DNA of 64,000 bases, taken from the NCBI RefSeq assembly GCF_025151045.1, contig NZ_CP102285.1:186001-250000 (forward strand), in the 5' to 3' direction. Source of the stretch: Parabacteroides johnsonii DSM 18315. GTDB taxonomy: Bacteria > Bacteroidota > Bacteroidia > Bacteroidales > Tannerellaceae. Of the stretch, positions 18,536 to 27,542 are shown in pieces (the first letter of the stretch is position 1; every line of letters begins with the position of its first letter). The notes beneath the pieces are model-generated. The model worked only from the letters and a program-made list of their open reading frames with translations. It did no database searches and had not been told where the DNA came from. The position numbers and the translations under genes are program-made.

Positions 18536-18869
18536 TTTGCCTTTTCTTTGCTTCCTCCTTGTCCTGTTTCATCTTTTCCAATATATCACTGGGAATATCT
18601 TTGCCATCTCTAGCTGCTATAGCCCAATTCATATCACCTTCTGAATTGTCAAAGACTTTTAGACTTTTCTTTATAATTCTACGTTGAGATTTAAACACAA
18701 AATCAGGGGAATTGAGACATTCTGGAATAGGGATTTGATCCATATCTTTTTCAAATATAGATATTTGTTCATCTGTTTCTGGAAATAAATATCCACAAGA
18801 TTTTAGTGCATTATCAAGATACACCTCAAAATCTACCTCTTGTATATTAATTTTCTTTTTCATAATCAT
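18525..18869 (-). CDS. Small hypothetical protein between sigma factor and ImmA peptidase
   Basis: 114 residues, acidic in the first half and Lys/Glu rich at the C-terminus (KMKQDKEEAKKRQNGN). No membrane segment, so it is not a classical membrane anti-sigma factor. Starts at 18869 (MIMKKK) or 18863 (MKKK). Sandwiched in a three-gene operon, it is a candidate soluble anti-sigma factor or protease substrate. No family recognised. Confidence 0.65.
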   Translation of the reverse strand: MIMKKKINIQEVDFEVYLDNALKSCGYLFPETDEQISIFEKDMDQIPIPECLNSPDFVFKSQRRIIKKSLKVFDNSEGDMNWAIAARDGKDIPSDILEKMKQDKEEAKKRQNGN

Positions 18870-18875
18870 GTGAAT

Positions 18876-19520
18876 TTACGATTTTAGAAGATGGGTGTTA
18901 TGCAATATATGGGTCTTTACTTTTTCCAATGTTCTTTGTTTTATTTTTCTCAAGTTGACACTAGTAGTTCCATATCTTTCGCATAAGAGTTTTGTAACCT
19001 CATCTGGAAGGTGTTTATTGCCATCTTGATACATCATATATGTAAGTAAGACATCTCTTTCTCTTTCAGATAAAGTTTGTAAAGCTTCATTGAGTGCCTT
19101 CTTTTCCGGAGTCTCAATGTTAGTATCATCTTTAATATCTGGGACTACTAAATTATCATCTAGGGGAACAAAAGTTTTTTCTCCAATCCTTTTTTCTTTT
19201 AGCACATCGAGCAGGTCAAACATTTCATGCTTTGCAATATTTGACATCCAAGTAGTAACCTTGCTTTTTGATGCATTATAGGTATGAGAATTTTGATAAA
19301 CAGCCATCATTGTATTCATAAATACATCTTTTGCTAACTCTTCATCATTTTGACATACCTTATAACATAGGCTCCATAGAAAATCTTTATATCTATCATA
19401 GAATATTCTAAAGGCTGCTTGAGCCTCCATCTCATTTTCTTCTCGGAATGACATCATTACAAACAAATCTTCATCCGAGTATGAAATATATGTTTGTTCC
19501 TTATTTTGTAAAATATCCAT
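18876..19520 (-). CDS. RNA polymerase sigma factor, ECF-like
   Basis: 214 residues. Region 2 is visible at about 38-110 (FRIFYDRYKDFLWSLCYKVC ... DVFMNTMMAVYQN ... VTTWMSNIAKHEMFDLLD) and region 4 at about 145-210 (ALQTLSERERDVLLTYMMY ... TSVNLRKIKQRTLEKVK). Regions 1 and 3 are absent, as in ECF sigma factors. It is the first gene of the operon with the 114-residue protein and the ImmA-like peptidase and is divergent from the ubiquitin-like operon. It may direct polymerase to the shared intergenic region and so to both operons. Confidence 0.85.
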   Translation of the reverse strand: MDILQNKEQTYISYSDEDLFVMMSFREENEMEAQAAFRIFYDRYKDFLWSLCYKVCQNDEELAKDVFMNTMMAVYQNSHTYNASKSKVTTWMSNIAKHEMFDLLDVLKEKRIGEKTFVPLDDNLVVPDIKDDTNIETPEKKALNEALQTLSERERDVLLTYMMYQDGNKHLPDEVTKLLCERYGTTSVNLRKIKQRTLEKVKTHILHNTHLLKS

Positions 19521-19548
19521 TTGTTACCAGTCTATTTAATATACCTAT

Positions 19549-19608
19549 AAGCGTGACGCATTGCAGTAAAATGCTATTTCCCGCAAATTTATAAAAAATG
19601 TCACGCTT
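19549..19608. promoter_or_regulatory. Inverted AAGCGTGAC boxes in the divergent promoter region
   Basis: AAGCGTGAC occurs on the plus strand at 19549-19557 and on the minus strand at 19608-19600, symmetric about 19578 in the 111-bp gap between the sigma gene and the multi-Ubl gene. Each copy lies about 80-90 bp upstream of the start codon it points to. They could be twin -35 elements for the neighbouring sigma factor or a paired operator. Confidence 0.6.
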
Positions 19609-19637
19609 TACAGTATAATAGTTGAATTAAATTGAGA

Positions 19638-20333
19638 ATGATTATGAATTTAAATGACGGGGCGCCAAACGCACAGCAATCAAGAGTTCCCTTGAAGTTT
19701 GTTATTGAAGGGAAAGAGTTTGAGACTTTTGACCAGTACAAAACCGGTGCAGAGTTAAAACAATTGGTAGGTATTCCTTTGGATACAGAGTTATTTTTGT
19801 CTATCAGCAGGCCATACAACGATGAACTGATAGAAAATGAAGTTCGAGTAAACCTGGCAAGACCAGAAACGGAGTATTTCTTTGTGAAGAAGAAATTACA
19901 TTTTACCATTAACGGTGTTCACTACACTTGGTACAAACAATTTATTCGCGGTATTCAGATTCGGGAACTAGGTAACATACCTCGTGAAGATGAACTTTAT
20001 TTGGATTTACCAGATGGTTGGAAAGACGATTTTATCGAAGATGATGAAATTGTTGATTTAGCGCGTCCAGGCGTGGAACATTTTATTAGTCGTGCTAAAA
20101 TTCAAGGTGTTGAAATCATTGTAAATCAGTCGAGAAAGAAGTACGATAAACCCCAAATTAGTTTTGAGGAGGTTGTCAGATTGGCAAATGGAAGCTATGA
20201 CCCAAATAGGGGCTATACAGTGAAATATTCCGATGGACCAAAAGAAAACCCTAAAGGTTTGATGTCCAAAGGAACGGAAGTTTTTGTCAAACATAATATG
20301 AATTTCAATGTCAGAAGCAATCATCAATCGTAG
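19638..20333 (+). CDS. Multi-ubiquitin-like protein
   Basis: Start at ATG 19638 (MIMNLND) or 19644. Two tandem beta-grasp repeats are visible: LKFVIEGKEFETFDQYKTGAEL ends in VNLARPETEYF, and LHFTINGVHYTWYKQFIRGIQI ends in VDLARPGVEHF. A third, different Ubl-like unit follows (VEIIVNQSRKKYDKPQISFEEV ... GYTVKYSDGP ... MNFNVRSNHQS). This matches the multiubiquitin family (Multi_ubiq), in which Ubl units are encoded in series. There is no C-terminal GG. It overlaps the E1 gene by 26 bp, so the two are translationally coupled. Confidence 0.85.
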   Translation: MIMNLNDGAPNAQQSRVPLKFVIEGKEFETFDQYKTGAELKQLVGIPLDTELFLSISRPYNDELIENEVRVNLARPETEYFFVKKKLHFTINGVHYTWYKQFIRGIQIRELGNIPREDELYLDLPDGWKDDFIEDDEIVDLARPGVEHFISRAKIQGVEIIVNQSRKKYDKPQISFEEVVRLANGSYDPNRGYTVKYSDGPKENPKGLMSKGTEVFVKHNMNFNVRSNHQS

Positions 20334-21483
20334 TCCAGACCTGATAAAACTTCAAAGCGAAGATTATAGGATTGAAATATGTAGTGGATACTTAATTGTC
20401 CACTACATACCTTATCTCAATAAAAACAAGGAAATTAAATCAGGTACCCTTGTTATGGCATTGGCTAATTCAGGGAATATCACAATCAAGCCCAAAGATC
20501 ATACTGCATATTTCATTGGAGAGCAGCCTTGTAATATTGATGGCAGTTTTGTTACTTCATTAGTAAATTCTCCCCAAAAACAAAATCTTTACGCAAATGT
20601 CGTCTCTGATTTTTATCTTTCGTGTCATCCTGATGATCGGGTTTATGCTGACTATTATGATAAAGTTACAACATACTATAACATAATCTCTTCACCTGCA
20701 ATAAATTTAGATTCAGAAGCGTGTCGTCAGTTGAAAAAGCCATTGATTGTCAAAAATGAAGATAGCCCATTGGTTTATACCGATACCAATGCAAGCCATT
20801 CTAATACAGCCTGTTTTAATGACAAGTTTTATCCGCTGAAAATTGCTATCATTGGAGCAGGAGGTACTGGCTCTTACATACTTGATTTTGTTTCTAAAAC
20901 ACCAGTTTCCGAAATACATTTATTTGATGCTGATTTATTTAATACACACAATGCATTTCGAGCACCTGGTGCTGCTTCTGTTGAAGAATTGGAACAACAA
21001 CTTTTTAAGGTTGAGTATCTGTATAAAAAATACAGTCAAATTCACAAAGGAATTATTCCTCATAAAGAATATATTACACAAGATAATATAACCTCTTTAA
21101 AAAGTATGAGTTACGTTTTTTTGTGTATAGACAAAGTGAGTGTTCGTAATACAATAGCAGGATACCTCATTGATAACGAAATTCCCTTCATCAACTCAGG
21201 TCTAGGTATAGGTTTATCTAACTGTACATTAGATGGGATGGTGGAAATTACAGCTGCTTACAAGGATCATTATTCGCATATTAAAGAAGTGTTTAGCGGT
21301 AATGATGTTAAAGATGATGATATGTATGCAAGCAACATTCAAATAGCCGAATTAAATGCGATGGCTGCAATATATTCTATCATTAAATGGAAAAAAATGT
21401 TAGGATTTTACTGCGATACAAAGCAAGAGGTTCGTTCTGTTTACTCCATAAACGATAATGATATATACAATGGAAAAGATTGA
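20308..21483 (+). CDS. E1-like ThiF adenylyltransferase with DUF6791-type N-domain
   Basis: 391 residues. The N-terminal ~155 residues (HTAYFIGEQPCNIDGS ... DDRVYADYYDKVTTYYNIIS) match my recollection of DUF6791, which precedes ThiF domains in bacterial Ubl operons. The C-terminal part is the E1 Rossmann fold: IAIIGAGGTGSY binds ATP, FDADLFNTHNAFR carries the conserved Asp and Arg, and FLCIDKVSVR follows. E1 enzymes adenylate the C-terminus of a ubiquitin-like protein. There is no separate E2 or JAB peptidase gene; the N-domain may supply the conjugating step. Co-transcribed with multi-Ubl and DUF6527. Confidence 0.85.
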   Translation: MSEAIINRSPDLIKLQSEDYRIEICSGYLIVHYIPYLNKNKEIKSGTLVMALANSGNITIKPKDHTAYFIGEQPCNIDGSFVTSLVNSPQKQNLYANVVSDFYLSCHPDDRVYADYYDKVTTYYNIISSPAINLDSEACRQLKKPLIVKNEDSPLVYTDTNASHSNTACFNDKFYPLKIAIIGAGGTGSYILDFVSKTPVSEIHLFDADLFNTHNAFRAPGAASVEELEQQLFKVEYLYKKYSQIHKGIIPHKEYITQDNITSLKSMSYVFLCIDKVSVRNTIAGYLIDNEIPFINSGLGIGLSNCTLDGMVEITAAYKDHYSHIKEVFSGNDVKDDDMYASNIQIAELNAMAAIYSIIKWKKMLGFYCDTKQEVRSVYSINDNDIYNGKD

Positions 21484-21817
21484 TAATTACGAAATTCAGT
21501 TTGTGGGTTATATGCCTGACGAATTTAAGCAAGGGGTATTGTATATTTCGATGCGGGGTAAGATTGTAATCCATTTATGCGCTTGTGGCTGTGGCGAAAA
21601 AGTTGTAACACCAATATCTCCCGACGATTGGAAATTAACATTTGACGGGGAAACCATTTCCCTCTATCCTTCCATTGGAAATTGGGATTTCCCTTGCAGA
21701 TCACACTATTTTATTCGGAATAATCGAAGTGTATTTGTTGAAGATTGGGAAGAAAAACAAATATCAAAAAAGAAGAAAAAATCCAAGAAAAGTTTTTTTC
21801 GATTTTGGGAGAAATGA
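21470..21817 (+). CDS. DUF6527-type zinc-ribbon-like protein
   Basis: Start ATG 21470 (MEKIDNYEIQFVGYMPDEF), 115 residues. It contains HLCACGCGEKVVTP, then DWKLTFDGETISLYPSIGNW and FPCRSHYFI; the three Cys and the later Cys/His probably bind zinc. This pattern is that of DUF6527, a regular third partner of multi-Ubl/E1 operons. The Lys-rich tail (KKKKKSKK) could bind nucleic acid or serve as conjugation target; that is a guess. It overlaps the E1 gene by 14 bp. Confidence 0.8.
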   Translation: MEKIDNYEIQFVGYMPDEFKQGVLYISMRGKIVIHLCACGCGEKVVTPISPDDWKLTFDGETISLYPSIGNWDFPCRSHYFIRNNRSVFVEDWEEKQISKKKKKSKKSFFRFWEK

Positions 21818-21921
21818 ACGATAAGATTCAGACTGTTGTAACAAAAACACTAAAAGAAAGGGCGTGTTAAAACTAACATGACCGCTCTAAAAAATTACAG
21901 ATTGTAACTAACAAACATAAA

Positions 21922-21966
21922 AAAGCCGTATCAAACTCTATTTTTGAGTAATGATATGGCTCTTTT
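21922..21966 (+). terminator. Terminator of the ubiquitin-like operon
   Basis: AGCCGTATCA (21924-21933) pairs with TGATATGGCT (21952-21961) and runs into TCTTTT. It is about 105 bp after the DUF6527 stop. Bases 21967-22185 up to the right junction hold no gene. Confidence 0.7.
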
Positions 21967-22185
21967 CATTGCTGATAAGGATAGTCAAGTTTTAGATTAA
22001 AAGTTCGTCCTCTCTAAAATTGAGTTTTACATATTCCTCCTCTTGTGAATTGGGAAATTTGCAACTATGTTTTTCTATCAATTATTCCCTTGAAACCCAA
22101 AAATGTAGCTAAATTGTCAGATTCAGATTTCCATTTTTTCGATATATTTTTCTGCGATAAATCCAAACTTTCGGATTTGAGCCAC

Positions 22186-24132
22186 ATGTTCAAAAATCTC
22201 ATGTTTCAGACACGCCACACGAGAGTAGCCGGAATAGGCAACACGCAAGGCTCGCAAAGGGCGATGAACCTGCTTTTCGCCATTCGGGACATTCAGCACC
22301 GCACGGGCAAGGATTTGGGGGCTACGTTCTTGTCGGGTACGGTTGTGGTAAATGCGCTGACCGAGCTGTATGTCATGTTCAAATACCTGCGTCCGCAGGA
22401 ACTCCGGCGGCAACGGATCAGTTGTTTCGACGCATGGGCGGCCATATTCACGAAAAAGACCTCCGACTATGAGTTGAGCGTAACGGGAGAGGTAAAACGC
22501 AAAGAACGTTTCCGAACCTACATCAAAGTCCCGGAACTGGCGATGTTCCTGCGGGAGATTACCGACTATCGTACCGCCAAGATGATAAACCTCGACATAC
22601 CGAAAGAGAACGTGCGCTTCCTTTCCCTCGAACCTACGGCACAGCAAAAAGATATGATCGAGCGTCTTGTCTCCTTTGCACATAGCGGAAAATGGGAAGA
22701 CCTCGGTCTCGATATGCCGCAACCGGATAATCTCGACAAGGCGAAAATGCTTGTCGCCACCAACATATCCCGCAAGATGTCCCTCGATATGCGGCTGTTG
22801 GGCGAACGGTTCGGCGACGACGGGAACAATAAGGCTTCCGTTTGTGCAAGGACGGTTTACGACTACTACATGCGCTCGAACGCCAACCGGGGCACACAGT
22901 TCGTCTTCTGCGACCTTTCCACATATAAATCGGGCGAGTGGAACATCTATGCCGACATCAAGGACAAACTGGTACGGCTCGGCATTCCGGCTGATGAAAT
23001 ACAGTTCATTCAGTGCGCCACCACCGAACGGGCGAGAAAAAGGCTGTTCGAGGACATGAACCAAGGTCGGGTGCGTGTGCTTTTCGGCTCGACGAGCATG
23101 TTAGGTACGGGGGTAAACGCGCAGCAGAGAGCCGTTGCGGTGCATCATCTTGAAATACCTTGGCGTCCTGCCGACATGGAACAGCGCAACGGGCGGGCGG
23201 TACGCAAGGGCAATACGGTGAAGCACTGGGGCGGCAATGTGGTGGACGTGGTGGTTTACGGCACGGAAAAGACACTCGACGCCTACAAGTTCAATCTGTT
23301 AAAGAACAAGCAAATGTTCATCAACCAAATCAATGACGGTACGATTGCCGTGCGCCGTATCGACGAGGACTGCATGGACGAGAACAGCGGAATGAATTTC
23401 GCCGAGTTCGTGGCCGTTCTGTCGGGAAATACAGACCTGCTCGAAAAGACGAAACTCGATAACAAGATTATGCAGTTGGAACGTGAACACGCCATTTTCA
23501 AGAAAGAGCGTATCAGAGCCGAGTACAAGTTAACCGCCAATCGGGAAGAAATGGAAAAGGCAAGCCGCATGGCGGCGCGTATGACGCAGGACATGGAATA
23601 CATCACCTCGTACACGGGCAATCGGACGACTTTACTCCTGAACATGCCGCAGGCCACAGCCGAAGAGACCGGACGGGAACTGCACCGCATAGCCAAGACC
23701 TACCGCAGCGGAGCATACGGCACGATAGGCTCTTATGCAGGGCTTAATCTGCTGGTGCGTAGCGAATATACCATTGACGGCATATTCGACCGTAACACGT
23801 TCTTCGTAGAGGGAACGGACGGATTGAAATACCGTTGCGGCATGTCGGGCGCACTCCCTTTGGGATTTGTCGAATCGGCACAATATCCGCAAAATACGCT
23901 GAAAAGGCTGTCCGTACTGATAGAGGGACAGCAGGAGAAAATCGCAAAACTGGAAAGCGAGGTACCGGCCTTGCAGGGTATCATAGACCGAAACTGGAAC
24001 AAAGCCGACGAATTGGCGAAACTCAAACTGGACTGCAAGGAGTTGCAGCGGAAGATCGATGAAAGTCTCAAAAAGGCGGAACAAACGCAGACTGCACTTT
24101 CCGGACACGAGAACATCGAACAGGCCGCCTGA
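22186..24132 (+). pseudogene. N-6 methylase/helicase, C-terminal part (interrupted)
   Basis: In-frame continuation of the gene broken at 13699, resuming MFKNLMFQTRHTRVAGIGN, the segment that follows DECH in this family. It contains helicase motifs IV-VI: TQFVFCDLSTYKSGEWNIY, VLFGSTSMLGTGVN, and the arginine-finger motif VI MEQRNGRAVRKGN, then a long coiled-coil tail (KIAKLESEV ... LQRKIDESLKKAEQ). The open frame extends upstream to 22045, so a separate polypeptide could be made from an insert-borne start, but no convincing start is seen. Confidence 0.87.
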
Positions 24133-24159
24133 CCATAATTCAATTCATATATCAATCCT

Positions 24160-24203
24160 TCCCCTCTGCTCGGTTGCGACAACCCGGCAGGGGGATTTTT
24201 TTA
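24160..24203 (+). terminator. Terminator after the methylase-helicase gene
   Basis: CCCCTCTGC and GCAGGGGG form the stem, followed by ATTTTTTT. Confidence 0.75.
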
Positions 24204-24759
24204 CGCCGCGTTAAAATCCAATCCCGCGAGGAACGCCTTTTTAACGAATACTTTCACAAGTATTTCACCCCTTTTGAAAACTGCGGTTTCCCCTTTATAC
24301 CGCTCGGTGCGATGTCTGTGCCGCAGCCCGCCCTACATTGCAAGGTACGGGAAGGCCGTGCCGGAACAACGGCAGCCCGCTTCGTGTCGCTACATGCCGG
24401 AGCTTCGACTTGTCGAAATAACACGGTATTCTGCGCCATGAGGCAGTCTGCCTGATGTTGTTACGGCACTTTCCGCCTTCTTTCCGTAGTCTTTTCTTTT
24501 CGGGCCGGCCGCGTCATGGGCAAACGGTGACATCTTCTGCTTTGCGTCGTGCTGTCGGAACTCCGGCACGATGCAAGGCAGAAAAAGTCCCCCCGATGTT
24601 TGCCTCGGCAGGCCATTGCTCTCGCTGTCCGGGCCGTATTCTCCCTTTGTAGCTGTATTTCTCTTTTTTATCTCCGGCACGCCGGCCTTCCCGTTCTAAC
24701 CGGCATATCTGCTGCTTTCTTCGGGTACTTCCTGCCATCACCGATTTTGTTTTTTGGAC
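24204..24759. other. GC-rich gene-free stretch
   Basis: No frame here resembles a gene. It contains pyrimidine-rich CTTTGTAGC-type modules also seen upstream of other ICE genes (about 24650, 28560, 10400), so it is probably the 5' part of the long leader that continues to 24968. Confidence 0.4.
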
Positions 24760-24968
24760 GCAAAGGTCGGCCGTCGCGCTTGATTCGGCGGCTTGAAGTG
24801 AATTTTTTGCAAATTCTTCCTCCATTCGGAGCGTAATTGGCAAAAAAAGCCGTCGTATGAAGCTCTACCGACAGCCGTGTACCGCATCCATAAAACCCAA
24901 AAACGGTTCAGGCAGAAAAGAACCGAGATAAGGGAAAAGAAAAAAAACGATTAACAACATACAGAAAT
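24760..24968 (+). promoter_or_regulatory. Structured leader (copy A)
   Basis: Aligns with 28695-28900 almost end to end. Shared landmarks in order: GCAAAGGTCGG (24760), TTGCAAATTCTTCC (24808-24820), a small hairpin CTCC/GGAG (24820-24831), GTAATTGGCAA, CCGACAGCC, CCATAAAACCC, a second hairpin CGGTTC/GAACCG (24904-24925), and AGGGAAAAGAAAAAAA. Stem sequences differ from copy B but stay paired. Confidence 0.65.
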
Positions 24969-25220
24969 ATGGACAAAATCAAATTGGTAGTTTACAACGA
25001 GTACGCATTGGGTTATATCATGCCCGAACAACCCGACAAAGTTTGCACATTGGTAGATAGGATAACGCTCGGCGCACCCTTTCGGGTAATGAACGAACCC
25101 TACTTCATCGGAGCGAGAGATACCGTCAGACTGGCAAGCAGGAAAGACTTCGACACGTTCCGGCTATCGTTCGAGGGGTACGACAATCCGCAGATGTACG
25201 AATTTGACCCGACACACTGA
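24969..25220 (+). CDS. Small hypothetical ICE protein, 83 residues
   Basis: Begins MDKIKLVVYNEYALGYIMPEQ. Soluble, mixed composition, no recognised motif. It follows the structured leader and precedes the ParB-like gene by 56 bp, so it is probably the first gene of that transcript. Confidence 0.65.
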   Translation: MDKIKLVVYNEYALGYIMPEQPDKVCTLVDRITLGAPFRVMNEPYFIGARDTVRLASRKDFDTFRLSFEGYDNPQMYEFDPTH

Positions 25221-25276
25221 CAAATAAAAGAACTTTATATAAAAATCAATTACAAACCTTTAAGATTAAATGAATT

Positions 25277-27025
25277 ATGGCAACAGAAAAATTTCAAACA
25301 GTAGCAGAGAACAACATCGTAGCGGTAGCATTGGCAAATGTTCAACCAAGTAACTACAACCCTCGCAAGTATTTTGACGAGACAAGCCTTGCCGAGTTAG
25401 CCGAAAGTATTCGTCAGCAGGGGGTGATACAGCCTATCGGAGTGCGCCCCGTTGCGGACACAGACCGCTTCGAAATCGTTTTCGGAGAACGCCGTTACCG
25501 TGCCTCCCTCATGGCAGGGTTGGAAGAAATTCCGGCTGTCGTTCTGAACGTCTCGGACGAGACCGCCGAAGAAATGGCAATAACAGAGAACCTGCAACGT
25601 CAAGACGTTACCCCTATGGAAGAAGCGAATGCCTATCAAAAACTCATGGAGAGTGGTCGCTATGATGTGCAGTCGTTGGCCGTACAATTCGGCAAGAGCG
25701 AAAGCTATATCCGCACACGTCTTAAATTCGCTTCCTTGATACCCGAAATCGCTCTGCTGTTGGAGCAGGACGAGTTGACCGTCAGCGTGGCAGCGGAAAT
25801 CTGCCGTTACGGAGAGGACATTCAACGGGAAGTGTACATAAAACATCTGAAAGAAGAAAGTATGTTGTACAGTAGTTGGCGAGGACTGAAAGCCGCCGAG
25901 GTAGCGAAGTATATCGAACGAGACTATACGACCGACTTGGAACGTTACGCATTCGACAAGACCCTTTGTCTGTCATGTCCCCACAATACCAACAACATGA
26001 CCTTGTTCTGCGAGGGTGATTGCGGAAAATGCGCCAACCGAAGCTGTCTGGCCGAAATGAACGCTTCATACCTTGTAGAGAAAGCCTTGCAGTTCGTAGA
26101 GCAATACCCCTCCGTATCGTTGGGCTATCAAGATTTCAACAATAACATGGTTGTAGTGGAACGCCTGAAAGCGATGGGGTACGAGGTCGAACACCTCAAT
26201 ACCTACGCAACGGCATATCCCGAAGTGCCGGTAGCACCCGAAAAAGAGGAATACGACACTATCGAGGAATACGAGCAAGCGCATGAGGAATACGAGCAGG
26301 ATTTCAGCAAATATATGGAAAAATGTAGGTCAATCCATGAACGAATCGACACGGGCGAACTCACGTTTTATATCTGTATCGGGCAGAAAGAAATTAAGCT
26401 GTGCTATAAGGCAAGTGCCGCCGATACGGACGAAACGACCGAAAAACCGCTTTCTCCGGTGGAAAAATTGGAAAAGCAGGACAAACGAAACAAGGAAATC
26501 GCCCTCGAAAAGACCGTAGAGGACACCAAGAAACAGATTTTGGACGTCGATATGTCCGAAAGCAAATTCACGCAGGACGAGGAAAAGATGATATATTTCT
26601 TCCTGCTGTCGTCTCTCCGCAAGGAACACTTCGGGATATTTGGCATCGGGGAGAAAGAAACCTACCAACATCTTACAGACGAAGAAAAGATGGACATCAT
26701 CGCCAACCTCACGGCCAAGCAGAAAGCCGTTATCCGCAGGGATTTTCTGATTGCCAATTTCAAAGGTGCAAACGGCAGTAACGCCGCCGCCACTCTCTTG
26801 CTTGACTTTGCACGGAAGCACATGCCCGATACGCTCGCCGGAATTGAAAGTGAATACAATGAGGTGTATGAGAAACGCCATAAACGTATCGAGGAACGCA
26901 AAGCCGTGCTGTTGGTAAAGGAACAGCAGCAGAAGCAGGCAGAAGCCGCCGAGACCGAAAATACACAGTCCACAGCAGAGGCGCAACCCGAAGCACTGCC
27001 ACACCCCGAAGAAGTGGCTGCCTGA
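25277..27025 (+). CDS. ParB/RepB/Spo0J-family protein with Cys-rich centre
   Basis: 582 residues. Residues 20-115 form the ParB CTPase domain (LAELAESIRQQGVIQPIGVRP, FGERRYRASLMAG, ENLQRQD), followed by a KorB/Spo0J-like helix-turn-helix (LAVQFGKSESYIRTRLKF). A cysteine cluster at about 225-255 (LCLSCPHN ... CEGDCGKCANRSC) may bind zinc. The C-terminus is a long Gln/Ala/Glu-rich region. Family members act in segregation or as regulators or nucleases in mobile elements; the long tail and Cys cluster are typical of the Bacteroidales ICE version. No ParA partner is nearby, so partition is doubtful. Confidence 0.85.
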   Translation: MATEKFQTVAENNIVAVALANVQPSNYNPRKYFDETSLAELAESIRQQGVIQPIGVRPVADTDRFEIVFGERRYRASLMAGLEEIPAVVLNVSDETAEEMAITENLQRQDVTPMEEANAYQKLMESGRYDVQSLAVQFGKSESYIRTRLKFASLIPEIALLLEQDELTVSVAAEICRYGEDIQREVYIKHLKEESMLYSSWRGLKAAEVAKYIERDYTTDLERYAFDKTLCLSCPHNTNNMTLFCEGDCGKCANRSCLAEMNASYLVEKALQFVEQYPSVSLGYQDFNNNMVVVERLKAMGYEVEHLNTYATAYPEVPVAPEKEEYDTIEEYEQAHEEYEQDFSKYMEKCRSIHERIDTGELTFYICIGQKEIKLCYKASAADTDETTEKPLSPVEKLEKQDKRNKEIALEKTVEDTKKQILDVDMSESKFTQDEEKMIYFFLLSSLRKEHFGIFGIGEKETYQHLTDEEKMDIIANLTAKQKAVIRRDFLIANFKGANGSNAAATLLLDFARKHMPDTLAGIESEYNEVYEKRHKRIEERKAVLLVKEQQQKQAEAAETENTQSTAEAQPEALPHPEEVAA

Positions 27026-27042
27026 CCGTAATTCATAATTCA

Positions 27043-27077
27043 AGAGCAGGACGGAGCAATCCGTTCCGCTCTTTTCC
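27043..27077 (+). terminator. Terminator after the ParB-like gene
   Basis: AGAGC-GGACGG and CCGT-CCGCTCT pair, followed by TTTTCC. The sequence just past the stop codon (GACCGTAATTCA) resembles that past the helicase gene stop (GACCATAATTCA). Confidence 0.65.
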
Positions 27078-27275
27078 TTACGGACGTGCAACGCCGGGAC
27101 ACCCGTTTTACTTCCTCCGAGACCTTTTGTACCCCGGCCTTTTATAATCCGCTGTTCTCTCCTTATCCTTTTATACCTCTGCGAATCTCACCCTTTCTAC
27201 CGGTTTCATTCTCCCTATTATACTTGGAATTGCTTCGACTAAGGCTGCTTGCCGTCAGGACTTGCTTTTTCCTGT

Positions 27276-27542
27276 GCAAAGGTATTGCCCCGGAAAAGCA
27301 TTCAAGTACCGCTATTGCTATTTGAACGTAATTTTCCAGTGGCTTTCCCGATTTTCAATCGGTCATATTTCGCTGCCGCTCAAACCGCTACTATAAAATT
27401 CCGCCCAAATTCCTTGTCTGGTTTTCCTTAAAGGCAATTTCTGAATGCACGTAAAAATCAAATCCCGACGGAAGAAGCCTGATGGCTTCCGAACGGAGGG
27501 AAGAAAAAAACAAGATGTTTAATTACTTAAAACGAAAAAGTT
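27276..27542 (+). promoter_or_regulatory. Structured leader (copy C)
   Basis: Starts with GCAAAGGTATT (27276), has a GTAATTTTCC element near 27329, and ends with a hairpin CGGAAG/CTTCCG (27469-27491), then AGGGAAGAAAAAAAC, 51 bp before the ATG. More divergent than copies A and B. Bases 27078-27275 hold pyrimidine-rich TTTTATA modules but no gene. Confidence 0.5.

Larger units (their letters stand above)
13695..22184. mobile_element. 8.5-kb AT-rich defence-type insertion splitting the helicase
   Basis: The left flank ends ...GAGTGCCA and the right flank begins GCCACATGTTC, so GCCA (13695-13698 and 22181-22184) is shared and its collapse restores DECH-MFKNL in frame. The insert is visibly more AT-rich than the ICE and contains no recombinase of its own. 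At the left it carries only the C-terminus of a relaxase. Genes inside: DUF4238, HEPN-motif protein, ImmA-like peptidase, small protein, sigma factor, multi-Ubl, E1 and DUF6527. It looks like a decayed mobilizable element or a hot-spot defence cassette; the mechanism of insertion cannot be read. Confidence 0.85.

Noticed and set aside
19638-20333. Possible CBASS or Bil operon
   Set aside because: No CD-NTase, E2 or JAB gene is present; the gene set is the multi-Ubl/E1/DUF6527 type.
13716-22170. AAATCCAAACTT occurs at 13716-13727 and 22159-22170 and might be the attachment core
   Set aside because: Joining at this 12-mer would leave the helicase out of frame, whereas joining at GCCA restores the family sequence exactly. 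The 12-mer may be a recombinase-binding word but is not the best junction.
22123-23064. 313-codon minus-strand frame opposite the helicase C-terminal part
   Set aside because: Shadow of helicase motifs IV-VI; no independent evidence.
25277-27025. Possible ParA-ParB partition system
   Set aside because: Only the ParB-like gene is present; no ParA ATPase or parS-like array is visible nearby.
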